From an uncultured Planktomarina sp. (lineage in GTDB: Bacteria; Pseudomonadota; Alphaproteobacteria; Rhodobacterales; Rhodobacteraceae): 35,277 bases of DNA. Shown here one piece after another: positions 15,971-23,875 of the stretch. The translations under genes and the position numbers were made by a program. Every line of letters begins with the position of its first letter. Within the stretch, counting starts at the first letter, position 1. Where the stretch lies: assembly GCA_913047725.1 (NCBI GenBank), contig CAJWTH010000009.1:1-35277 (forward strand), read 5' to 3'. Under the pieces are notes generated by a model. It had not been told where the DNA came from. It saw only the letters and a list, made by a program, of their open reading frames with translations, and ran no database searches.

Positions 15971-16414
15971 CTAAATTTTTATTTGCTCACGAAAAGCCCC
16001 ATAACCCTCTGCATCCATATCATCACGATGTACGAAGCGCAGTGATGCTGAATTAATGCAATAGCGCAATCCACCGGCATCACGCGGACCATCAGAAAAC
16101 ACATGCCCAAGATGACTGTCACCGAACGTTGAACGCACCTCTGTTCTCGCCATACCTAGAGATTTATCCGTAAATTCACTAACATTTTGCTTATTAATTG
16201 GCTTTGTGAAACTTGGCCAGCCGCAACCACTTTCATATTTATCAGACGACGCAAACAAAGGCTCACCTGAAACAATATCGACATATAAGCCTGGCTCTTT
16301 ATTATCTAGTAATTTTCCAGTACCGGGACGCTCTGTACCACTCTCTTGTGTAACATAAAATTCTTCCGGTGAAAGATTGGCAATAATGTCTGGGTTTTTA
16401 GTATAATTAGCCAT
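15971..16414 (-). CDS. msrB: Peptide-methionine (R)-S-oxide reductase MsrB, zinc-free type
   Basis: Cytoplasmic repair enzyme of 147 residues that reduces methionine-R-sulfoxide in proteins. The catalytic Cys119 lies in [10 protein letters not shown]. The likely resolving Cys64 lies in E-S-G-C-G-W-P-S-F. The two CxxC pairs that hold structural zinc in many MsrB proteins are absent: the first site reads [11 protein letters not shown] (44-54) and the second F-G-D-S-H-L-G-H (97-104). This is the known zinc-less form, not a defect. The ATG at 16414 has AGAGGAT upstream. No msrA is in the window. Confidence 0.96.
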   Translation of the reverse strand: MANYTKNPDIIANLSPEEFYVTQESGTERPGTGKLLDNKEPGLYVDIVSGEPLFASSDKYESGCGWPSFTKPINKQNVSEFTDKSLGMARTEVRSTFGDSHLGHVFSDGPRDAGGLRYCINSASLRFVHRDDMDAEGYGAFREQIKI

Positions 16415-16731
16415 CCTAAATCCTCTTGTGGTTTTTTCTAATTAGTCTTTCTAGGTTTATGAAATACATAGTGGTCAATTATGGCACGTCAACTAATCAC
16501 TCGCAAAAAGCATGACTACTAAAGTAACTTTTGGCTGGCAAGAAGCGCAAAAAACATACTTAGCTATGAGCCAGAGCGCGCTACTAAAAATTTTGACTCT
16601 CTAATTGATTTTTGGGATCTGGGTTATAGAAGATTATACATTTTGGTTTCGTAGTAGAAAAAATAGATAAGGCACGATAAACACACCTAATGTGACTTAA
16701 ATACTAAATCACCGCACATTAGAGGTATGAA
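16415..16731. other. 317-bp divergent intergenic region
   Basis: Between msrB (minus) and the hydroxyacid dehydrogenase (plus). No credible gene is seen; a 30-codon frame at 16512-16604 lacks a ribosome-binding site. The main feature is the inverted repeat at 16687-16722, described separately. Confidence 0.4.
16687..16722 (+). promoter_or_regulatory. Inverted repeat running into a ribosome-binding site
   Basis: CTAATGTG (16687-16694) and CACATTAG (16715-16722) are perfect complements with a 20-base AT-rich spacer. The last two bases of the second arm are the first two of AGAGG (16721-16725), the Shine-Dalgarno sequence for the ATG at 16732. This could be a DNA operator or a leader hairpin that partly hides the ribosome-binding site. 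Confidence 0.45.
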
Positions 16732-17694
16732 ATGATACCTCGTTCTTTTTTTAATTATCATGCCATTATTAGGGCGAAACTAGGGCTAATTGAAATGACA
16801 CCTCTAAATGAAAAAACTACCCGCATTGCTTTTTTAGGCTTAGGGGTCATGGGCTATCCAATGGCGGGCCATCTTAAAACGGCTGGCTATCACGTAACAG
16901 TATACAATCGAACAAAATCTAAATCTGTAGCCTGGGTAAATCAATATGGCGGCTCATTAGGCGAAACCCCAGCCGGAGCGGCCACTGGCGCAGACTTAGT
17001 CATGGCCTGCGTTGGAAATGACGATGACCTTAGGTCCGTCTGCTTAGGGGCAGACGGCGCATTCAGCGGGATGTCTCATGGTAGTAAGTTTGTAGATCAC
17101 ACGACTGTTTCGGCTGCCGTAACGCACGAGTTATATGAGATTGCAAAATCACAAGGCATCGCTTTCCTGGATGCACCCGTATCTGGCGGACAAGCTGGCG
17201 CAGAAAATGGCGCATTATCTATTATGTGTGGTGGAGATGATGCAGTTTTTAGTTGGGCAGAGCCAATAATCAGTGTGTACTCTAAATTGTGCCGAAGGAT
17301 TGGGCCAAGTGGATCAGGCCAGTTGACCAAAATGTGCAATCAAATTGCTATTGCTGGGTTGGTTCAAGGGCTTTCCGAAGCACTCCATTTTGCTGACCAA
17401 GCAGGGCTAGATGGCGCCTCCGTGATCGAGGTGATAAGCCAGGGTGCGGCCGGTAGCTGGCAAATGTCAAACCGATACAAAACCATGTTAGAAGATCATT
17501 TTGAACACGGTTTTGCCGTCGATTGGATGCGTAAAGATTTAGGTATTTGTCTTCAAACAGCTAATGAAAATGGCGCTAGCCTTCCAGTTACAGCAATTGT
17601 TGATCAATTTTATAAGGACATTCAAAATATGGGTGGTGGACGGTGGGATACATCGTCTTTATTTAAAAGATTACAGAGTATGAAAGCTCCATAG
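16732..17694 (+). CDS. NAD(P)-dependent beta-hydroxyacid dehydrogenase (3-hydroxyisobutyrate dehydrogenase / tartronate semialdehyde reductase family)
   Basis: Protein of 320 residues. After a 21-residue leader comes the Rossmann motif G-L-G-V-M-G (36-41), then the substrate-binding signature D-A-P-V-S-G-G-Q-A-G-A-E-N-G-A-L (147-162) and the catalytic lysine, Lys200, in Q-L-T-K-M-C-N-Q. These define the beta-hydroxyacid dehydrogenase family, which oxidises 3-hydroxyisobutyrate-like acids or reduces semialdehydes such as tartronate semialdehyde or succinic semialdehyde. The exact substrate is unknown. The start at 16732 has AGAGG six bases upstream. A second ATG at 16795 with weaker AGGG gives 299 residues, closer to the family norm, and may be the true start. 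The gene stands alone, 133 bp before a flavin monooxygenase. Confidence 0.93.
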   Translation: MIPRSFFNYHAIIRAKLGLIEMTPLNEKTTRIAFLGLGVMGYPMAGHLKTAGYHVTVYNRTKSKSVAWVNQYGGSLGETPAGAATGADLVMACVGNDDDLRSVCLGADGAFSGMSHGSKFVDHTTVSAAVTHELYEIAKSQGIAFLDAPVSGGQAGAENGALSIMCGGDDAVFSWAEPIISVYSKLCRRIGPSGSGQLTKMCNQIAIAGLVQGLSEALHFADQAGLDGASVIEVISQGAAGSWQMSNRYKTMLEDHFEHGFAVDWMRKDLGICLQTANENGASLPVTAIVDQFYKDIQNMGGGRWDTSSLFKRLQSMKAP

Positions 17695-17827
17695 AAACTT
17701 TTTTCGATTATTTATGGACCTAATGCAGAACCAACCCCATTCCATTCTGGTAATAAAAGATATTACATATTCATGAAATTGAAATAATGTCTTCAACGTT
17801 AAACGCAAAAATCTAAGGAATGATCCC

Positions 17828-19042
17828 ATGAACCGCAAAGCTATAATCGTCGGCGGCGGTATAGGTGGTTTGACTGCGGCTATTTGTTTGCGTCAAATTG
17901 GTTGGGATGTTCAGGTTTTTGAGACGGCACCTTCAAATTCAGAGATTGGTGCAGGGATACAAATTAGCCCAAACGGAGTAAAAATTCTTCAAGAAATTGG
18001 CGTAATGCGCCTACTCGAAGAAAGCTTATTTGAGCCAGACAGCATTGAAATTCGCCTGGGAAAATCTGGCAAGAAATTGGTTCAGATCCCAATGAAGGAT
18101 ATCGCAGCAGACAGGTGGGGCGCAAGATATGTTCAAATCCATCGTGCGGACTTAATTGTCGGACTAAATACCAGGCTAGCCCAATTATCACCAAACTCCA
18201 TAGAAACAGATAGCAAAGTAATATCGTTCAATAACAGAGAAACTTCTGCTTTTATTAAGTTACAAAATGGTAAAACCCATGAGGCCGATTTAATAGTTGG
18301 AGCTGATGGTGTTCACTCGACTATAAGAAATCAAATGTTTGGACCTGAAAGAGCTCGCTTCACTGGGAATGTTGCTTGGAGGGCTGTTATCCCAGTAGAG
18401 CACCTTGGAGCTCTTGTGCCACCCCCAACAGGCTGCATATGGGCCGGTCAACAAAAACATGCCGTAACCACACGTATTCACAGCGGCCGGACAGTGAATT
18501 TTGTTGGTATAGTTGAGCATTCCGACTGGAAACTTGAAGGCTGGAAATTTGAAGGAAAGACGGCTGATGCGTTAGCTGATTTTAAAGACTGGAATCCAAC
18601 TATTACCAATCTAATAAAAAAAGCTGAGAGCCTACATAAGTGGGCTTTATTTGATCGTGCGCCCCTACCCCACTGGCACACAGGCCACGTGGCACTGTTG
18701 GGTGACGCTGCCCACCCAATGCTTCCCTCGATGGCACAAGGTGCTGTCCAATCAATTGAAGATGCCTATGTTTTAGCAAAATCATTAGCAAGTTCGAGCC
18801 ACAGTCATATCCCGACAGCATGCAACAATTATTTTCAAAGCCGCATCAGGCGAACAACTAAGGTTCAAAAAGTTTCAATGAAAAATTTGGATTTATTCCA
18901 CAAATCAAATGTTTGGACGCAGTTTGTTCACTATGCACCCATTTGGTTTGCGGGACACTTTACACCAACTTTAATTCAAAAGCACTATGATTGGCTTTAT
19001 GGCAAAGAATTTGGGCCATTAGCTCCTACATCGCTACATTAA
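17828..19042 (+). CDS. FAD-dependent aromatic-ring monooxygenase, salicylate/3-hydroxybenzoate hydroxylase type
   Basis: Group A flavoprotein monooxygenase of 404 residues, the usual length. FAD-binding GGGIGG lies at 9-14, the DG motif G-A-D-G-V-H-S-T-I-R at 158-167, and G-D-A-A-H-P at 292-297, followed by M-A-Q-G-A-V-Q-S-I-E-D-A. Relatives hydroxylate salicylate, 3-hydroxybenzoate or 6-hydroxynicotinate with NAD(P)H and oxygen; the substrate is not settled by motifs. The ATG has AAGGA upstream. No ring-cleavage dioxygenase is adjacent, so it may serve a peripheral step. A second flavin monooxygenase of the same superfamily lies at 32315. Confidence 0.92.
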   Translation: MNRKAIIVGGGIGGLTAAICLRQIGWDVQVFETAPSNSEIGAGIQISPNGVKILQEIGVMRLLEESLFEPDSIEIRLGKSGKKLVQIPMKDIAADRWGARYVQIHRADLIVGLNTRLAQLSPNSIETDSKVISFNNRETSAFIKLQNGKTHEADLIVGADGVHSTIRNQMFGPERARFTGNVAWRAVIPVEHLGALVPPPTGCIWAGQQKHAVTTRIHSGRTVNFVGIVEHSDWKLEGWKFEGKTADALADFKDWNPTITNLIKKAESLHKWALFDRAPLPHWHTGHVALLGDAAHPMLPSMAQGAVQSIEDAYVLAKSLASSSHSHIPTACNNYFQSRIRRTTKVQKVSMKNLDLFHKSNVWTQFVHYAPIWFAGHFTPTLIQKHYDWLYGKEFGPLAPTSLH

Positions 19043-19060
19043 ATTTACATAAATTTTTTA

Positions 19061-19510
19061 TTAACTCCTTTGTGGCAACTTTCCAGTGACCACATATCTT
19101 AAAGCATCTGAAACCTCTTCAGGGCTCTGAGCTACTACCAGTGCGGTAGCGTCAATTTCTTTCAAAGCATGTTGATGCTCTAAACTGTGTAAAATAATTA
19201 ATGACTTTCCTAACGCGGAGGCAAACCCAGCATCAAAGGCGGCATTCCACTGTTTGTACTTATCCCCAAACCTTACAACAACAACATCGGCTCTACCTAG
19301 CGCATTCCGTGTCCTGACTGCATTTAATTTTGCACTCTTATGATCATGCCAAAACTTAGAATTTTCTTCTCCCAAAATTTCGACACCACAATCGTCACTT
19401 GCAGCATGATCAGTTACTGGAGCATCAAAAGTAATGGCTAAGTCAGAACATTTTTCAATAATCTGATCTCGCCAATCTGTATGGATTTCTCCTGAAAGGT
19501 AAACATTCAT
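19061..19510 (-). CDS. ytoQ: YtoQ family protein
   Basis: Soluble 149-residue protein of the YtoQ family (TIGR03646). Diagnostic strings are Y-L-S-G-E-I-H-T-D-W-R at 4-14, D-H-A-A-S-D-D-C-G-V near 34-43, and K-Y-K-Q-W-N-A-A-F-D-A-G near 84-95. The family is related to nucleoside 2-deoxyribosyltransferases but its biochemical function is undefined. It faces the flavin monooxygenase gene tail to tail (18 bp apart) and is divergent from the dioxygenase at 19794. Confidence 0.92.
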   Translation of the reverse strand: MNVYLSGEIHTDWRDQIIEKCSDLAITFDAPVTDHAASDDCGVEILGEENSKFWHDHKSAKLNAVRTRNALGRADVVVVRFGDKYKQWNAAFDAGFASALGKSLIILHSLEHQHALKEIDATALVVAQSPEEVSDALRYVVTGKLPQRS

Positions 19511-19705
19511 TGATCTAATCCCATCTATAAAATATCCGCGCGCATTAACGGTGTTAAAGATATTTAATCTGGAAGTTTAGTTACCGCAATAAAGTTTATT
19601 AAAGATCGACCAAGGGTTAGAGGCGCTAGCAGCTACTAAATAATTAAACCTAAAAAAATTATAAATTTTTGACTTGAACAACTAAATACCCCGTCCTTAT
19701 GTATG

Positions 19706-19753
19706 AGGGTGACAAAAAACTATAAACGTTCTTTCGATGAATGCAGTCACCCT
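19706..19753 (+). promoter_or_regulatory. Leader inverted repeat before the IPNS-like dioxygenase gene
   Basis: AGGGTGAC (19706-19713) and GTCACCCT (19746-19753) are perfect 8-bp complements 32 bases apart, ending 40 bases before the ATG. An AT-rich run (19652-19670) and a possible TTGAAC-17-TTATGT promoter lie just upstream, which would put the repeat in the 5' leader. A leader hairpin or split operator is possible; no ligand-binding RNA class is recognised. Confidence 0.35.
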
Positions 19754-19793
19754 TAAAAAATGGCAACTAACAGACCAAGACTAGGTGGTTGAT

Positions 19794-20738
19794 ATGGAAT
19801 TTAAGAGTTTTAATTTAAAAGAGTTTGAACAATCAAGTGGTCAAACGCGTAAACGGAAAGCACAGGAATTAGACGCCATATGTCAGAGCACCGGGTTTCT
19901 TTTATTATCCGGGCATCAAGTCTCCCCTAAATTAATAGATGCACAATGGAATGTAGTTTCCTCTTTTTTTGCAAGTGATGATAAAACTAAAAAAGAAGTT
20001 AAGGTCCCTTATGCAGGATACCCATATGGTTGGATTGGTCCAAATCAGGAAGCTCTTGCAGCATCTAAGGGCAAAAAAACACCGCCAGATTTGAAAGAAA
20101 GCTTTAATGGTGGCCCTCCAACTGTACCAAAGGGAATATCAGACCCGAGAGCTTACGAATTTTGTTATCAACCTACGCTCTGGCCAGAAATTGAAGGTTT
20201 TCAGGAGTCTTGGCGAGCATATTACGCAGAAATGGAGCGTCTAGCGGAACGCTTAATGGCAGCATTTGCAGAAGCATTAGGTCTGGAAAGTACTTTTTTC
20301 AAACCATATATAAGTCATCCTATTTCCGCACTGCGGGCATTATTTTATCCCGCAACTATTGCTGCTGCAAAAGTTGGTCAGCAACGCGCTGGCGCCCATA
20401 CAGATTATGGATCTTTGACAATACTTCTTCCACAACCAGGTAGCACCGGACTTCAGATATTTAATGAAAATAGGTGGATTACAGTCCCCACAATGCAAGA
20501 CTGTTTTGTTATTAATATAGGGGATCTTATGGCACTTTGGACATCTAATCGTTGGGTTTCCACTTTGCACCGAGTAGTGGCTGAACCCAATCAACCAGCT
20601 CGTCAGAGCCTCGCGTATTTTCATCAGCCTGACTGGGATGCAAAAATCACACCAATAAAAGATCCAGAAAAAAAGGAGAGCGTAGTATCAGGCCCATATC
20701 TTATGGAAAAATTTAAGAGTACGAACCTAGCCAATTAA
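19794..20738 (+). CDS. Isopenicillin-N-synthase-like Fe(II)/2-oxoglutarate oxygenase
   Basis: Soluble 314-residue oxygenase of the IPNS/2OG-Fe(II) family. It carries the DIOX_N-type N-terminal half and a C-terminal jelly-roll with His202-x-Asp204 (G-A-H-T-D-Y-G-S), distal His259 (T-L-H-R-V) and Arg270-x-Ser272 (A-R-Q-S-L), the 2-oxoglutarate-binding pair. The substrate is unknown; bacterial relatives include ethylene-forming-type and pyrimidine or amino-acid hydroxylases. The ATG at 19794 has AGGTGG five bases upstream. A GTG three codons earlier overlaps that site and is rejected. kynA follows 136 bp downstream on the same strand but has its own palindromic upstream site. Confidence 0.93.
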   Translation: MEFKSFNLKEFEQSSGQTRKRKAQELDAICQSTGFLLLSGHQVSPKLIDAQWNVVSSFFASDDKTKKEVKVPYAGYPYGWIGPNQEALAASKGKKTPPDLKESFNGGPPTVPKGISDPRAYEFCYQPTLWPEIEGFQESWRAYYAEMERLAERLMAAFAEALGLESTFFKPYISHPISALRALFYPATIAAAKVGQQRAGAHTDYGSLTILLPQPGSTGLQIFNENRWITVPTMQDCFVINIGDLMALWTSNRWVSTLHRVVAEPNQPARQSLAYFHQPDWDAKITPIKDPEKKESVVSGPYLMEKFKSTNLAN

Positions 20739-20777
20739 CTTGAAACTAATGATTGTTATTATAAAGCGTTGCAAAAA

Positions 20778-20794
20778 AAACGTTTTAAACGTTT
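20778..20794. promoter_or_regulatory. Double AAACGTTT palindrome upstream of kynA
   Basis: Two copies of the 8-bp palindrome AAACGTTT (20778-20785 and 20787-20794) flank a single T, so the 17-bp unit is itself symmetric. It ends 80 bases before the kynA ATG. The A-A-x-C-G-x-T-T core resembles LacI-family operator centres. A related AAACGTTC occurs at about 19724, before the upstream dioxygenase. Regulation of kynA is inferred. Confidence 0.5.
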
Positions 20795-20874
20795 ATTATG
20801 CCATTACAAAAAATGCTATTCCGTCACAAAAACTAAAGTGAAACCATTTAGCATATCAAACTGAAAAAGAGATT

Positions 20875-21714
20875 ATGAATAAAAAACCATTTGATCCTAG
20901 CACTGACGGCGCCAAAACTGATTTTAAAACAGTCATGTCCTATGGAGATTATCTTAATATTGATACGGTCCTCGATCAACAAAATTGCATAACAGACGCA
21001 CACGACGAAATGTTATTTATAGTTCAACATCAGACCTCAGAACTTTGGTTGAAACAGATATTGCATGAAATGCTGGCAGCTCGGACGGCGCTAGAAACTG
21101 GTAATATGCCTAATATGCTGAAAATGCTATCACGCGTTAGCCGTATTTTTGAACAGTTGAACAATCAGTGGGATGTGCTGCGAACAATGACACCGGCAGA
21201 TTATACGCATTTCAGAGATGCCCTGGGGCCATCTTCCGGTTTCCAATCTTACCAATACAGGATGGTCGAATTTATTTTAGGTAATCGTAATCCAGCAATG
21301 TTAAAGCCCCATGCTCATGTTCCAGAAGTTGAGAAAATGCTTCAATTGGAGTTATCGAGAACCAGCTTTTACGATGAAGTAATAAAGTTCTTGTTTAACA
21401 CTTTGGACGGAACCACTAAAGATATGCCAGCCCCCCAACTAGACACCCCGCATGAAGCTCGACCCGCTGTACAAGAAAGGTGGAAAATTGTTTACCAAGA
21501 CGTGGAAAGTCATTGGAACCTTTATGAACTGGCCGAAAAACTGGTGGACCTGGAAGATTATTTCCGTAGATGGCGCTTCAATCATGTAACTACTGTTGAA
21601 CGCGTAATTGGATTCAAGCGCGGCACAGGTGGAACGTCTGGGGTGAAGTATTTACGAAAAATGCTGGACGTTGAGTTATTCCCTGAACTTTGGCACCTAC
21701 GTGGAGAACTATAG
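20875..21714 (+). CDS. kynA: Tryptophan 2,3-dioxygenase
   Basis: Heme enzyme of 279 residues that opens the indole ring of L-tryptophan to N-formylkynurenine, the first step of the kynurenine pathway. Key residues are in place by comparison with the Xanthomonas enzyme: distal His52 in Q-H-Q-T-S-E-L-W, substrate-carboxylate Arg114 in H-F-R-D-A-L, proximal heme ligand His237 in R-F-N-H-V-T-T-V-E-R, and the G-T-G-G-T-S-G loop (250-256). Length is normal. Kynurenine formamidase and kynureninase are not next to it, so later steps must be encoded elsewhere or replaced. It converges on a DadA-like oxidase gene, 21 bp between stops. Confidence 0.97.
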   Translation: MNKKPFDPSTDGAKTDFKTVMSYGDYLNIDTVLDQQNCITDAHDEMLFIVQHQTSELWLKQILHEMLAARTALETGNMPNMLKMLSRVSRIFEQLNNQWDVLRTMTPADYTHFRDALGPSSGFQSYQYRMVEFILGNRNPAMLKPHAHVPEVEKMLQLELSRTSFYDEVIKFLFNTLDGTTKDMPAPQLDTPHEARPAVQERWKIVYQDVESHWNLYELAEKLVDLEDYFRRWRFNHVTTVERVIGFKRGTGGTSGVKYLRKMLDVELFPELWHLRGEL

Positions 21715-21735
21715 TAAATAAGACTTAAAATAATT

Positions 21736-22983
21736 CTATAATGAAAAACGAGCAGGATCAAATGCTGTCAGGTCCATATTTGGATTTTGACCCGCAACCA
21801 TCCGTGAAAGCAAGTATCCTGTTTTGGGCCCTGCTGTTAACCCAACATGCTGATGGCCAAAGCCTACAAAAATGCCACTGCCGTCCAATTCGCCAATGAC
21901 GGGCAGACTATCAGGAGTAGATGGTCTAAAACCCATCCACTCCTGAGTTCCTGAAAAGGTTAAATTTGGAAACGCCCTACCCGCATGTTTTCTTATTAGT
22001 TTTATTGGAGCCGCGCTTGGTCCAGACTTATGATCACCTAACTCTACAGTACCAGCACAGCGTAGTCCCATATCCATAGCATTTACACCAAACTTTCCAT
22101 CAACCATCAGCAGAGGATTTCGCGGCACCACGGATGGCTTTTCAAAGATTACATGATAACCACGCTCAGCCTCTAGGGGAATTTTTAAGCCAAGCCTGAA
22201 AGTTAATTCCTTAGACCAAATACCTGCAGTAATCACTGCAAAGTCGCATGCAAACGTGCCTTTATCAGTACTTATACCAAAGACTTTTCCTTCTGTATTT
22301 TTTTGCAGATCATGAACCTCTGCAGTAATTATCCGACCACCAAGACTTATAAAATGTTCTGCTAATTTAGCCACATATTGACCAGGATCACTTATGTGAC
22401 CTTGTCCCTCAAGAACCGCCAAACATCTGTAATTTGTTGCCAAAATTGGCTCTTCTTCTTGAACAGATTCACCAGTGATAACTTTAGGTATAAGCCCAGC
22501 TGTCTTTTTCATCTTCCAGCTATATGAATCAGACTCAAAATGTTTTTTATCTCTATATACAAAACTTATTTTGCTATCACGTACCCAGCCATCGAGTGGG
22601 GTTTTCTGGACTAGGCTTTTGTGTTGATCTACAGCATCAGACAAAAGCGGACCCAAAGCGTTTACCACATGACGCGCCCCTTTATCAGTCGCATTTTTCA
22701 AAAACCTAACCAACCAAGGAAACATCTGCGGCATATACCCCCACTTTATGAAAAGTGGGCTATTTTTATTGGCCAGATATTTTGGACCTATGCGCCAAAG
22801 GTCAGGCGATGCTACCGGATCAACAGCCCATTGCGCTAAAAGCCCTGAGTTGCCAAAAGAAGCGCCCATTCCAGGCTTCCCTTTATCAATTATTGAAACG
22901 TGATAGCCCATTCGAATTAGCCAGATAGCAGTTGATACTCCACAAATACCAGCTCCTACAACAATAACTGTTTTAGAATTCAC
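21736..22983 (-). CDS. FAD-dependent D-amino-acid dehydrogenase-like oxidoreductase (DAO family)
   Basis: Flavoprotein of 415 residues in the DadA/DAO family. It has an N-terminal G-A-G-I-C-G dinucleotide site (10-15), the G-A-S-F-G-N-S-G-L-L-A block (40-50), and a C-terminal stretch G-F-R-P-S-T-P-D-S-L-P-V-I-G followed by G-H-Q-H-V-G-L-T that caps the FAD. Related enzymes oxidise D-amino acids to 2-keto acids and pass electrons to the respiratory chain; the substrate is unproven. I chose the GTG at 22983 because GGGGA lies seven bases before it. A TTG eight codons upstream lacks a site. Confidence 0.92.
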   Translation of the reverse strand: MNSKTVIVVGAGICGVSTAIWLIRMGYHVSIIDKGKPGMGASFGNSGLLAQWAVDPVASPDLWRIGPKYLANKNSPLFIKWGYMPQMFPWLVRFLKNATDKGARHVVNALGPLLSDAVDQHKSLVQKTPLDGWVRDSKISFVYRDKKHFESDSYSWKMKKTAGLIPKVITGESVQEEEPILATNYRCLAVLEGQGHISDPGQYVAKLAEHFISLGGRIITAEVHDLQKNTEGKVFGISTDKGTFACDFAVITAGIWSKELTFRLGLKIPLEAERGYHVIFEKPSVVPRNPLLMVDGKFGVNAMDMGLRCAGTVELGDHKSGPSAAPIKLIRKHAGRAFPNLTFSGTQEWMGFRPSTPDSLPVIGELDGSGIFVGFGHQHVGLTAGPKTGYLLSRMVAGQNPNMDLTAFDPARFSL

Positions 22984-23172
22984 ACTGTTATCCCCATTTA
23001 TTTTCAATCCAAAATACCATTTTACTAAATCAATAGAAAAATATCTTTAATATGAGTATAACTCTCGTCATGGGCAACTTTAGTAAAACGCTCTTCATTT
23101 TGTCCAGTAATAAGGGGCAGTCACGGCCCAAAAAGTGAAATTGTGTTACATTCTTTCAAAGGAAACTTATCC

Positions 23173-23694
23173 ATGTTTAGACTGACCCTTGTATCATTAT
23201 TGTTTTTTGTCACAGCTTGTTCCCAAGGGCCTTCAATAAACGATACAAATCTATCAAAATTAGAGCTTAATATTGAAGATTTTTTTGATGGAAAAACAAC
23301 TGCTTATGGACAATTTCAAGATAGGTTTGGAACAATTAGAAGTAGATTTAAAGTAGATATTGAGGGAACTTGGGATGGAGAAGTTTTAACGCTTGTTGAG
23401 AATTTCAATTATGCAGATCAAAGCACTGAAATCCGCATATGGAAACTTAAGAAAACAGGTGAGAATTTATGGATTGGAACAGCGCCAGGGGTTGTTGGAG
23501 ACGCCATAGGAGAGGAAAAAGGCGATGCCTTTAATTTTCGATATAGGCTCCTAGTGCCATTTGGAAAGACGACATTACTCGTAACTTTTGATGATTGGAT
23601 GTGGCTATTAGATGAGAAACGTTTGTTCAATCGAGCTTATTTATCAAAATATGGAGTTAACATTGGAGAAGTTTTAATTACTTTTGAAAAGTAA
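23173..23694 (+). CDS. DUF3833 family lipoprotein
   Basis: Protein of 173 residues with a lipoprotein signal: hydrophobic stretch then F-V-T-A-C, with Cys16 as the lipidation site. The mature part matches DUF3833, with I-E-D-F-F-D-G-K-T-T-A-Y-G near 36-48, the paired R-F-K-V-D-I-E-G-T-W-D-G, and D-D-W-M-W-L-L-D-E late. Function is unknown; lipocalin-like beta structure is plausible from the alternating pattern. The ATG at 23173 follows AAAGGAAA; a GTG ten codons earlier precedes that site and is rejected. The usual partners of this family in other bacteria (a cyclopropane-fatty-acid-synthase type cluster) are not seen. Confidence 0.9.
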   Translation: MFRLTLVSLLFFVTACSQGPSINDTNLSKLELNIEDFFDGKTTAYGQFQDRFGTIRSRFKVDIEGTWDGEVLTLVENFNYADQSTEIRIWKLKKTGENLWIGTAPGVVGDAIGEEKGDAFNFRYRLLVPFGKTTLLVTFDDWMWLLDEKRLFNRAYLSKYGVNIGEVLITFEK

Positions 23695-23783
23695 AATTGT
23701 TGTTATACTTTTAAAAGGTACTCATTTGGAAATTATTACAATGACAGTTTTTCCTCAAAGTTGAGCAATATGTAAAATTGTTG
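23691..23783 (+). repeat. Short direct repeat in the DUF3833/CBS intergenic region
   Basis: The 12-mer GTAAAATTGTTG occurs at 23691-23702 (overlapping the DUF3833 stop) and again at 23772-23783, exactly 81 bases apart, with similarity continuing for a few bases (TTATAC versus CTAAAC). It may be a trace of a local duplication or a pair of binding sites. Confidence 0.4.
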
Positions 23784-23875
23784 CTAAACCTTAACTAATG
23801 TTACAACCTTAAGCTGTTAATTTTAACTTAATTAACACGAAAAGCCTTCTGCACCACCAAATGAGAGAACCGCAT

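Noticed and set aside
16512-16604. Thirty-codon ATG frame in the msrB upstream region
   Set aside because: No ribosome-binding site and no recognisable similarity; its length is expected by chance.
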